A DNA stretch of 64,000 bases from Eulemur rufifrons (lineage: Eukaryota > Chordata > Mammalia > Primates > Lemuridae), in assembly GCF_041146395.1 (NCBI RefSeq), contig NC_090989.1, positions 283,246,343-283,310,342 of the forward strand, given 5' to 3'. Positions 1 to 10,365 of the stretch are shown here, one piece after another; the stretch's first letter is position 1, and every line of letters starts with the position of its first letter. A model generated the notes under the pieces. The model was not told the origin of the DNA. It did no database searches and saw nothing but the letters and a program-made list of their open reading frames with translations. The position numbers were made by a program, and so were the translations under genes.

Positions 1-420
1 ACCATAGACTATTACTCAGAAATAAAAAAGAATAAGCTATTAATAGATGTGACAACCTGCATGAATCTCCAGAGAATTATCCTGAATGGGAAAAGAAGCC
101 AATCCCATAATTTTATGTACTATGTGATTCTATTTATATAAGATTCCTGAAATGACCACATTATAGTGCTGGAGAACAGACAGACCCGGGGTTAAGGGGT
201 GGAGTATGGGGAAGCAGGTGTGGCCATAGAGGGCTCCTTGTGATGAAGGAATGTTTGGTCTTGACTGTACCGATGTCAGTTTTCAGGCTGTGATGTTGTC
301 CTACGTGCTGGAAGGTATCATTGGAGCACAAGGGTGAGGTACACAAGATCTCTGCAGGCGTTCTCACAACTGCATGGGAATCTGCAATTGTCTCAGAATA
401 AAAAGTTTAATTTAAAAAAC
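1..420 (+). mobile_element. L1 LINE fragment, ORF2 end plus 3' UTR
   Basis: The first 180 bases follow the end of L1 ORF2, including the segment that normally reads 'ttcagcaataaaaaagaatga' and 'gaatctcaaaaacatta'. Bases 200-420 follow an L1M-type 3' UTR and end in AATAAA plus an A-rich tail near 395-420. It is sense-oriented, degraded, and continues beyond the left edge of the window. Judged by eye against remembered L1 consensus wording. Confidence 0.75.
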
Positions 421-429
421 CACAATGAG

Positions 430-830
430 CATAAATACTTTTTAAAAAGCGCCTGTAGCCAGCCTAGAACTGAGAACTCCATGCAGAAGCATCATTACAG
501 CAGATATGCACATATGCACAAGGGGAGTGGCCAACTGTAACTTTGCTTTGCTTACAATCTTGGAAATACCTTAAATATCCATCAAAACAACAATGACTAA
601 ATAACAGTTTATATTTCCATGAGATGATATAATGTGTGGGGCTTTAAAGGAATAAAATAAATCTATTCATCTGTTCAATGATTTTTTACGCATTTTTTAG
701 ATGCCAAGCGTTCTTCTAGGCACAAGGAACAACAGTGAGTAAAGCAGACAAAACGTCCTGCTCTCATGGAGCTAACATTCTAGGTGCAGGGGACATAAAA
801 TAAACAGAATAAGCGAATTAAGGTGCCAGC
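430..830. repeat. Degraded L1-like and old mammalian repeat fragments
   Basis: Bases 560-640 resemble the L1 segment preceding the 'ccatcaa' motif. Bases 670-800 resemble a common ancient mammalian repeat ('gttctaggcacaaggaacaacagtg', 'catggagctaacattctag'). The family (L2/MIR type or other) was not settled by eye. No gene is seen here. Confidence 0.4.
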
Positions 831-2210
831 TATCAATGCCTTGCCTCCAGCTCCAAACACACCCTCACTGCCTGCTCTGTGATGGTGGAGCTGGACCCAG
901 CAGGCCTCTCCCGTGCACACCTGGCACGACGCTACGCTTTGTTTGTAGAGGCTCAGGAGGAAGGGCCTTCCTGCCTGGTTCCAGCATGCTTCCATTTTTC
1001 CCTTTTTCTTTCCTTTAGTGTACAACTGGCAGTGCCACAGACAGGGGACATCCAGGGCTCTCACCCACATTGAATCCAGTGGACCCCTGTGAATGGCTTT
1101 TTACTGAGATTCAGGGCACCCCTACAAGTAGATTGCCGGTGAATCTTCTAGGCTGCCCAGCCCCTGCCCACCTGCCCCTGGGAGGGAGGACAGGCTTCCT
1201 GCCTGCCAGGCCCAGCCTGCATTTCCCTGCCTGCTGGCCTCTGCCCTGACCTGGGCCAGCTCTGGCCCTGGGAAACCCAGCAAATTTCTCCACCATCCCT
1301 TGGGCTGCAACCACAGCTTCTCCCACGAGGCCTGAGCCCAGCCTTGTGGAAAGGACCCCCGCCTCCATTTATTTCTTCCTTAGCTGCCCGCCTGCAATTC
1401 TGAGCTATTCTTTGTAGTTCTCTTTAAACCTTGCTAGTTAATTGTTCATTAGATAAACTACCCCTGTTCAATCTATTGTGTGGTTTCTGTATCCTGATCA
1501 AACGCTGATTCATATAATTATATATTATTTGCAAAGGTGACAAGTGCAGTGGAGGAGAAGCAAAGTGGAACGGGCTGCACAGGGAGTGTCGGGACAAGGG
1601 GCTGTTTGTACTTTCATGGAATGATCAGATTTGGCCTCGCTAAGGCGACATTCGAACACAGAATTGAAGACACGAAGGAAGTGAGCCGTAAACTAACGGG
1701 GGGGTGGGCGGGGAGGACTCCAGGTGCAGGGTCGTCGTCCAGGCCCGCCTGCAGGTGGGAGGAGGCCTGGCACATTCCAGGAACAGACTCGGCAGAGCCG
1801 CTGGAGCAGGTGTTCCGGGAGACTGGCCAAAGAGGAGGCCAGGGAGAGGGCAGGACCTGCCATGTGGGCTCGTGGCCACCATGGGGACACCAGCTCCTCT
1901 CTGCACGGATGGAGGACTCCGGGGAGCCGTGGCCGAGCCAGGCTGTGACTTACATTTTTAAAGGTTTAGTCCAGTCGCTGCGCTGAGGGCAGGTTTTGGG
2001 GGTAAGTTATAGAAGCAGAGAAGCCAGTTGGAAGGATACTGGCGGATGCCAGGATGGTGCGATGACTCCAGGGCATCAGGAGTAACGTCCCCGCCACAGA
2101 CAAAGGGGAAACGGGTCAAAATACACAGAACAGTTCTGGCAGCGCAGGCTGTGATCTCCGAGAGGGGAGCAAGTGAGTCGGCCAGTATCATGTAGAATAC
2201 TGTGTAAAAT
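831..2210. other. Intergenic, no gene recognised
   Basis: Moderately GC-rich single-copy-looking sequence. Short open frames occur on both strands, but none has splice sites plus family similarity that I can defend. It lies 3' of LCN1, on the side where OBP2A is expected; no lipocalin exon (GxW start or RDTENN-like exon) was found. Confidence 0.5.
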
Positions 2211-2420
2211 GCTCTTATAATGCAACCATAAAAAGACAAATAGCCCAATTAAAAGTGGGGAATGGCCTTGAGTAGACGTTTTTTCGGAGGAGATATGAAA
2301 ATAACCACTAAGCTCAGGAGGAGACTCTCTGCATCATCAGTCGTCAGAAAAACGCAAATCAAAACCTCGATGAAACAGGACCGTTGGGCGCAGGAGGAAG
2401 CAAGGCTTTGGGAAACCTTT
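2205..2420 (+). mobile_element. L1 ORF2 3' region fragment
   Basis: The stretch with 'agcccaattaaaagtgggg', 'cttgagtagacg' and 'cgcaaatcaaaacctcgatga' is a diverged copy of the L1 ORF2 segment that normally reads 'cccaattaaaaaatgggc', 'gaatagacatt' and 'gcaaatcaaaacc'. Sense orientation. Frames are broken and it is not coding. Confidence 0.7.
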
Positions 2421-2549
2421 GCTGCTGCTCTGGCCACAGACGCAGCAGTGACTACGCAGGGTCTGTGGGGTGGCCACTGCTCTGACTGCACTGGAACTTT
2501 CAGAAAGGAAACGGCAAATTCTGAGCTTGAGCAACAGTCAAAATACTAG

Positions 2550-5500
2550 AGAGGTTCTGTGATAGCCGTAAAATAATGCGTAATTCTTTTAACCACAGAG
2601 TAGAAATGGCTGAAAATCAGACCCACAATTTAATAGTGAGGGTTAAAGATCTGCATAGTGAGTTTCCAAACCTCACCACGTCTCTCATGGGAAAGTTGGG
2701 ACATTGATTAGGGAGCGGGACCCTGACACACAGAATGGGGACATTAATGTGAGCTCAGGTGGAAGTAAGAATCCTGACCCCTCCCCAAGACCCCGGAACC
2801 TTCCTGAGCAGAATCTTCTCCTGCCCCTTTGCAGAGGAGAGCAGACTTCCCACTTGTGGGCCTCGCCCACCTGGAAGTTCAGTGGGAACAGGTGATGATC
2901 CTAAGGTGTCACGCCCAGAGACCACATTCAGTGTTGAATCGAGCTGATTTATCAGTCTGTGCTTACGGAAACCGCAGAACTCTCGGCACGAGATGACTCC
3001 GTCCAAACCTGTGCGCGGGGAGAAGAGTGGGCTCCCACGTGGCTCCCAGCAGCGCGAGGCGCGTCCCTGGGATGGCCCCAGCCCCCAAACGCCTGCCTGC
3101 GAGGCACCGCGCTGCCGGGGATTCACTGTTCCTTCCACATACAGCCCAAGCTGCCCTCGCTTTCTTAGAGCACTTGCTGAAAACAGCTCTGTGCGTCTCC
3201 CACAGTTCAGGAAGGCTGTTCTCAAGGACCTGGAAGCCATTCCTTTGAAACATGGTTATCAGGGACGATGGGGCCTCGTCTCCCACCTCTGCGGGAGGAC
3301 GGCACCCTGACTTAGGTCATGGCCACACCGCTGGCCTGGCCGCGTCCACACTGACCAGCCCTGGACTTTCCCAGGAGCCCCCGCTCCCTCCAGGACGCCC
3401 CTCGCCTCTGCGCAGACTGGAGCGGAGCTCAGCTCTTCCCGACTCGTGGAAGTTGCTGAACTACGTCTGTTTTCACCACTGCAGTGTCCAGTTTGACTTT
3501 GACAGTCCCTGTCGGAAACTCCCTATTTAGAGAGTTGGCTTGAGCGGCTGGGAGCAGCTCTACAATGTGCTGGAAGGTTGGCCGAGACCCGGCCTCCGGC
3601 CTCATTCAGGGAGGGTGAGACGTGGGGACTGTTTCTAGCGTAAGAATCCGCACCAGTGGGTGTCTTCAGGGCTCCCAGGGTTTGCTTCCGTCAGGTGTGG
3701 CAAGGCAGACACGGCCACGGCTGTGTTTAAGGGCAGAAGTTCATTTCCCTCATAGGTCCTGGGAGCAGGAGAGGGCGCCACGCGGGCGGGTGGGGAGCGC
3801 CGGGGTCGGCCAGAGCTCCAGTGGGCGTCCACGGGGGCAGGGCCAAGGCAGGGCGAGCAGGCCCTGGGCTGGCTGGTTTGAATGATTTCAGCGGGCTCTG
3901 GGGTGTAGGGGCTGTCCCAGGTGGTCTGGTACCTGGCCCTGGGCGACTAGGGCAGAGGGATGGGGCCGAGTGTGAGAGCTGACAGGGCAGGGCGTGCGGG
4001 TGGTCTGGGTTGGGTGGTCTGCGTAGGAATGGTAGGCTCACATGTCCTTGCTGTTTCTAGAAATTAGCTAACTCTAGGAGGGGAGTCTCTCCAGGGTCAG
4101 CAAGGCCCCAGATGTCAAAGCCTCAGACACAGAAAATAAAAGGCCTCGTTAACACAGCTGGGGGTGTCAGGGGACAGAGGCCGCACAGTAACTCCAACAG
4201 GCCAAGTTTAAGATAAAGGATTGTTAACTGGTAGCAGGGAAATGGCTACTGAAGGGTAAAGAGAACTCCAGAAAATAGAGAAATAACAGAAACAGGAGCA
4301 AGTTCTGTCTCCAGGACTGAGAGTGAGCACCCAGTGCAGGAACCCACCCGGACGGCTCAGTCCTTCCTGGAGAGGGGGTGTCTGTGGCCCCCTGATGGCA
4401 GGGAAGTTTGCTGAGGTTGGTGCCCACAGAACTCCCAGAAAGCCACCCACGAGGGTGCTGCTGAATTCACTGGGGGTAAGCTCCTCAGGACGAAGAAGGA
4501 AGAAGACCCCCAGGGCCTAAGGGAAGCCCCTTCCTCCAGCACCCTCTACGGACAAGCCCTACCACTGCACCAGCTACGAAGGAGAAGCGTTGGCAGGGCC
4601 CAGCTCCAGTGCCACATGTAGGGCAAAAAAGGGTGAATTTGGAACCGAGGGGCAATAAATCTATAACTGGCCCAGAACCCAAAAGGATAGGGACACAGAA
4701 TGTTGGGGTACACACTCGCCCACCCCATCTGCTTCCCCCCACTGTCAATTTCTTCCTTAATATTTGTTATTTCCTCTCTTCTACTTACTTTAGGCACAAT
4801 TTCCTCTTTTCTTCTTAAGGTGGAGGCTTGGACCATTGACTTAAGCATTTATTTTTTTTCCAGCAGAACCATTTAGAGATACGAATTTGCCACCCCTCCA
4901 GCTTTAGGTTCTGCAGGATTAGAGCTCTGGATTAGCTCGAGGGGAAGCCCTTCCGTGAGCGCTCCACGAATCCTGTCGCAGTGGCTCCCATCGGGTCATT
5001 TTGGGATCCTCACGCCCGTGGGTGAGGGGCAAAGAAAGAAGTTACTGTATGTTGGTGATCAATTGAGCCTGATTATTGTGAGCGGTGGGAGCTGCAGCTT
5101 AGGCGGAGCGGGGAGGGTAAGTCTGGAACTCAGGGGCCTCACGGGAGTGCACACTGGCGCCTCCACGCCCAGCGGGGTCACGATGAGGCGACCGCATGGG
5201 GCAAGAGCTCTACACCCGGGCTCAGAGCTCACTGTAGGTGACCCCGCTGGGCAAACGATTTAGAGGGCAAAGGGGAGCCAGAACGGGTGGTGGAGGAGAT
5301 GGTGAATTTCCAGTAAATCCCAGAGTCACCTGGAGCAGCAGGGGTGGAGCGTGGCTCACTAACCCTCCCACTGAACTTCCCCTTTGAGAGAACCGCAATG
5401 GCCAAGACCACGACGCTTTAATGACAGTTTCCTGCTGCGTGTATCTGAGCGGCCTGCGGGGTGGAGGACAGACGGTGACCGAGGCCCCTACCCCTGTCCC

Positions 5501-6500
5501 CCCAGGTTCGTCCTCCCTGTGTGATAGGCAGCTCCTGACCACACCCCCAACTCCTTGCTTGATGTTCTCTCTGGGTGCGCGGTGCAGACACACGCAGGCG
5601 CAGGCGTACTGGAATCGCAGGTTCGCAGCGTCCCTGGGAGAAGCCCTCAACCGCCAGCCAGCCAGACTGGGGGGTGTGGGACACTCTGAGGGTGCTCTGC
5701 GCAGGGTCTAGGGAACCCCTCCTGAGACACTCACATTGTTTTCTCTTCATGGTGACCATGCACATGATGGTCCCTTTTTCTAGTCAAGACGAACTGGGTC
5801 ACATTTCCCAGGACGCGCAGTACCCAGTGACTGTGTGTGCAGAGTAGAAGCCGCGGATGACTCGGGCCATCTCTTAGTCCCAGCACGCCCCCTTCTGTTG
5901 GGATGAAAGCGCGTTTCTTTTATCAAGTGGTGGTGCGTTCCCTCCCCACCTGGGCCCCATAGCTCCCATCTGACCAAGCCTCCCTCGGTAGCGATTATTG
6001 ACTGGACAGAATCTACAAACAACTCTCTGCAGGCACCGAAGAGCAAGCAAGGCACACAGTCTGCAGGGCAGGCGGAGCTTGGAAGGAGGTGACGGCACCG
6101 AATGGCGTCCCCACTCTTGCTGCTTTCGTCTGGACGCAGGCCCTGTCTCCACCGCAGGCCCTGTGTCCACCGCACAGAGCAGATGCTGCTCTGACCGAAA
6201 CCCTGCAGTCCGGCTGGCTTGAGGACCAGAGGACAGAGTCCAGCGCAAGGAGAGCGGCTGGGACGTGGAGAGAGAAATCCTAGAGAGCAGAGAGCCAGAC
6301 AGGGAGAGCCCCGAGTTCTGTCACCAGCTGTGCAAATCTCAGGCTAACCCCGAGACACGAGTGCTCGGGGAGGACACCAAGCCGCCCAGCCAAGGCCAAA
6401 GAACTGACTGAAATGTGAGCTGAACCGCGGTTCACCACAGGGGAGCAGAGCTTACAGTTTCAGCTCAGTCAAATTAGCTTCCTGCTGAAAAAAAGAAAAA
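2550..6500. other. Intergenic, no gene recognised
   Basis: About 4 kb of mixed GC-rich unique-looking sequence. Overlapping open frames of 60-160 codons occur on both strands, which is expected where GC content suppresses stops. I saw no paired splice sites, conserved domain or clear repeat in it. Confidence 0.4.
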
Positions 6501-6529
6501 CCTAATACTCTTCAAAGGAACTTAACAAA

Positions 6530-7500
6530 ATCCAGGATTTATACATCATTCACAATGTTCAAGATACACTCCAAAATTACCAAACATATGAAGAAACAGG
6601 AAAATATGACAATTCGTGAGAGAAAGGACGATGCTGAGACAACACAGGTATCCGCAGCAGCTTTCACAGCAACACTTGAGCACGCAGAGGACAATATTCT
6701 CTTTCCGAATGAAAAGACACATCTCAGTGGAGAAATAGGACTGTAAACACCAACCAAATGGAAATTCTAAAACCAAAAATTACAACACATGACATAAAAA
6801 TTCACTGGATAGGGCTTTCCCCAAAACTGAGAAGATTCTATGTTAATAGAAACAATCCATTTCTATGAATAAAGAGAAAAAATACTGAAAACAGAAGAGC
6901 CTCAGATGCCTGTAAGACAATACCGGAAGCCCTAACATATGTGTAACTGAGTCCCGGAAGAGGTGGAGCAGCTCAGCCGTGGGCAGAAGAAACATTGGAG
7001 ACAGTGATGGATGGAAATGTACCACATTTTATGAAATTGTAGATACAAAAGACTTAGAAAACCCTATGCAGGCTAAACAGAAAGAAAATGATACTAGGTG
7101 CATCAAAGTCAAAGTGCCAAAAACCAAATTTAATGACAAAATTAGAAAGCAACCAGAGAAAAAGGACATGTTACACACAGCGGAACAATGAACTGACTGA
7201 GCGTGGACATCGTCCCAGAAGCCACGTGGCCCAGAGACAGTGGAACGACACCTTCAACGTGCTGAAAGACAAGATCTGTCCATCGAGAATTCTGCATCTG
7301 TTGAAAGTATCCTCCAAGAGTAAAATCGAAGAGAACCCTATTCAGACGAAAGAAAACGGAAAGAACCTCCGGGCAGCAGGCCCACGAGAAATGTACGGGA
7401 TGTCATTCAGGCTGAAGGGAGGGGACACGAGATGGAAACTAGGACCCGCAGGAAGAGCCAGAGACTGTCAGAAGCGGTAGGTTTGTGAGTAAATACAAAA
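6530..7500 (+). mobile_element. Old L1M/HAL1-type LINE fragment
   Basis: Bases 6555-6610 resemble the early L1M segment with 'ccaaaattaccaaacatatgaag'. Bases 7120-7490 track the L1M/HAL1 stretch containing 'aaaggacatgttacacacag', 'agacagtggaacgacacctt', 'agaattctgcat', 'caggctgaaggga' and 'gagatggaaact'. The open frame at 7088-7480 is a relic of this element, not a host gene. Sense orientation. Confidence 0.7.
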
Positions 7501-9460
7501 CACGACTTCCCATCTTGATTCCTTTATTGTCTGCGTGACAGCTCGGAGCAGGCTTTGCAGCATGACATTGTCTGTGATGCGAGCAGGTGTGACGCGTGGG
7601 CCGAGGGAGAGGGGACCCATATGGCTGCAAGGTCTCTCCATTTTAAGTGGCACAACACTGGTTCCAAGTAGACTGTGATGTTAAGGCGTCATCGCAGTCC
7701 CTAGAAAGCCACCTTTAAAATAATTTGAGGAGGGACAGCTAAAACGCCAATAGATGAGACGGAATTTGAGTAAGTGGTGGTGTTGGGGCTGGTGGCCATC
7801 CTCCGAGCTTTCAGCAGCGCTCCCGCGACGGCCACTTGTTTGCTTCTCTTTCTTCACCACCAGTGCTCCGAGCGCTCCAAGGGATGAGAGACGGGACGCC
7901 TCCTCTCCCAAGCCACCCCTCCCCGCTGGCCCTGCTTCTGCTCCTGCACCTCGCAAACTCCCTTTTCCAAGTCCCCTGCCGCGCACCTGTGAGTCCCCAA
8001 TCTTTCCCCACGCAGGGTGGGGTGCTTCGGTCTGGGGGAGTCCCAGTTCATGTGTCTGTCTTCTCCCGTCACTGACACCCCCTCATCCTTTCCTCTCTGC
8101 ACAATTCCCAGACTGTCACCCAGGCCTGGGCTCTGACACTGGCCCTTCAGGCATGGGCTGCTTCCCCTGGAGGCTGTGTGGGGCGTGTGGCACCCTCTGA
8201 GCTACAGCTGCACCCGAGGGCTGTGTGGGGTCTGGAAGAGGGGCAGAGGCACTCGGGCACCCGAGATTGGGCATGCCTGCCTGCATGGTCACATCGGCCA
8301 GCCACAAGTGACCCTGGCGCCCGGCTGATGGGAGATGGAGCTGGGCATGGGTAGCTTCTGCTGTGAGGAAGAACCCGATCCTCATACGAACCAAGACCTA
8401 TGCTTGAGATACGGAAGGCGGAGCCCAAGTGGAATAGAGTTTTTTTTAAAAAATGCTGTCTTGTCCGAGCTTTGCGGCGCTGGGTAGAGGCTGTCTGTTC
8501 CCTTCCTGAGCAGCTGACCAATGCACACCCAGTCACGGCCCTTATCAGACCCTCACACTCTGGGGCCCTAGACACCAGCCCTAACTGTCCCTGGGCCAGG
8601 GCCAGGCAATTAGGGACAGCCCCTGTGCCCCAGGGGCCCAAAATTATTCAAATTAGCCAGCCCACGGGCAGCCTGAGCACCCAGCTGACCCCCTCGCTGC
8701 CCCCCAGGCTGCCCCCGAGCTCCTGCTGGCTGCTGCCTGTCCTGGGTGCAGCCAGCCCGCGTGGCCGCCTGGAGCCTTCTGTCCCCGCTGCCTCTCATCT
8801 CTCCAGGCTGTGTCACACCATCAAGAGAAGCTTTAAATCTCACAAACCACCAGGATGCAGGAAAGGTGTCTGACGCCTGTCGGGGGCTCGTCCTCCAGCT
8901 GCCAACTCGCTTTCCCAAACCCGCCCAGGCACAGACAAGGACAGCTTCCAGCCAGGCCCCTGGGGGCAGTTCAGGTGCGCACACCTGAGGCCAGGGCTGG
9001 CCTCCCTGGTGAGCTCAAGCCTGGCCATGCCCTGCACTGTGCCGCTGTCCCCCCGGCCCCAACACATGTCCAGCCTGCTCAGACGCAGGGTCAGTGCCAA
9101 GGGCCCAGGTGACCCTGTCCAATCCCCACCTGGAGCAGAAGCTCCACTCTGCCCCTGGCCTGCCAGGTCTTACTGGTGCAGCACCGTGGCCATTGCCTTG
9201 CCCTGCCCACTGCACCTGCCACCGAGAACTGGAGCTCCGTGGGCCGCAGACCTGCAGAAAGCACCACGGGACCCCCGGGCAGAGCTGCCTGCACCCACCC
9301 TCTGCCCAGCCCCTCATGCCCATTGGCCTGTGGCACCCACTGCAAAGACCCAGGACAAGGCTGGGTCCCCTGGTGATCCCTACCCCTCCCCCCTCCCAGC
9401 AGACCCCTGAGGGAGCATCCAGGGCAGCCCACCCGAGGGGCCCCACAGACAGGCAGAGTC
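7500..9460. other. Intergenic, 3' flank of LCN1
   Basis: GC-rich sequence with many shadow frames. No exon with splice sites and recognisable similarity was found. A T-rich and G/T-rich stretch just past 9,465 on the minus strand is compatible with the downstream part of the LCN1 poly(A) site. Confidence 0.4.
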
Positions 9461-9464
9461 ACTG

Positions 9465-9624
9465 GAGACTGCTGAAGCTCTTTATGCAGAACCAGGAGAG
9501 GGGGCATAGGGGGGAAGTGGGGGTACAGCCAGCCAGGCCCCAGGGACTCCTCCCACGTCCCTGCGCAGGACACAGGAGCTGGGTGGTCTGCCCTGGGTGC
9601 TGGGGAGCCGACGTGCCCCCTGCC
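9465..9624 (-). other. LCN1: LCN1 exon 7 (3' UTR) with poly(A) signal
   Basis: On the minus strand a pyrimidine tract ending 'ctcctttccag' gives an acceptor, with the exon starting at 9624. The exon runs about 150-160 bases to a CATAAA poly(A) signal at 9481-9486, followed by GT-rich sequence. The coding part ends in exon 6, so this exon is entirely untranslated, as in human LCN1. The exact cleavage site is inferred. Confidence 0.7.
9481..9486 (-). terminator. LCN1: LCN1 polyadenylation signal (CATAAA variant)
   Basis: The minus strand reads CATAAA inside exon 7, with GT-rich sequence ('ctgtctgtgggg') 20-40 bases downstream. A single-base variant of AATAAA; no canonical hexamer lies nearby. 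Confidence 0.6.
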
Positions 9625-9639
9625 CTGGAAAGGAGTGGG

Positions 9640-9765
9640 GGGGGTCAGTGAGGACCGGACAGAGGGGTGGGGGGCTGCAGGGTGGAGGCACATGGGGGTA
9701 GGGGGCACAGGGTGGGGGCACATAGGGGCAGGGGACACAGGGTGGGGACACAGGCTGGGCTCTCG
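9640..9765. repeat. G-rich minisatellite in LCN1 intron 6
   Basis: About five imperfect copies of a roughly 20-base unit built on 'gggggcacagggtgg' / 'ggcacatagggg'. It lies directly beside the exon 7 acceptor of LCN1, so its length sets the exon-proximal spacing. Strongly G-skewed on the plus strand. Confidence 0.7.
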
Positions 9766-9884
9766 GGGGCTCCAGCCACCAGCTCAGAGCAGACGGAGCA
9801 GGGTCCTTCCCGCAGGCTGCCCACAAAGCTCCACATGTGAAGAGGTGACAGGTGCTTTCTGGGCAGCAGGAGGGTGAGGGAAGG

Positions 9885-9990
9885 ACCAGATGCTGTTCTG
9901 GATTCTGGCTCTGCCCACACCTGGGCAGGTGGCCTTGGGCAAGTCTCTGAACCTCCAGTTCCCAGATGACATGCAGCCAGAGGGGGGACC
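9885..9990 (+). repeat. MIR-like SINE fragment
   Basis: The core reads 'ctggctctgccc', 'ccttgggcaagtctctgaacctc' and 'agttcccagatga', which is the MIR pattern in one orientation. It lies in LCN1 intron 6. Short and diverged. Confidence 0.5.
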
Positions 9991-10365
9991 CAGGAAGCCT
10001 GAGTCACCACGGCACACCCCCATGTCTCTGAATCCTTTAAGCAGCTCATTGGCTAAACGGGGTCACAGTGACTACTGAGGGCTGAGGGGGGTGCTGAGGA
10101 GGGATCTGAGTCTCACACCTGCCGCAGGCACCTTGGGGGACCTGGGAGGATAGACGTTGTCCCCACCAGCCACCCAGCCAAAGGAATGTTTGCCTCGGAG
10201 GGTTTCCCAACTGCCCACGAGCTGCACCCGGACAGGGATTGGAAGGCATCGCTCGGGGCAGAGCCCACACCCGCCTGCCCAGGTGGGGACGGGGGTGGGT
10301 GAGAGACCACATGGCCTCTTGAAGTGCCACTGAGCCCCAAGTGTCCTCTAAAACTGCCCACTTAC

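Noticed and set aside
7088..7480. 130-codon plus frame
   Set aside because: It lies in an old L1M/HAL1 fragment and shows the expected LINE wording, so it is a relic rather than a host gene.
1..9460. Search for a second lipocalin (OBP2A or LCN1 duplicate)
   Set aside because: OBP2A is expected on this side, but no GxW exon, 71-bp or 102-bp lipocalin exon, or pseudogene piece could be read.
9091..9738. 215-codon minus frame with Pro/His/Cys repeats
   Set aside because: It reads through the LCN1 3' UTR exon and a minisatellite. The repetitive peptide is a product of the tandem DNA repeat.
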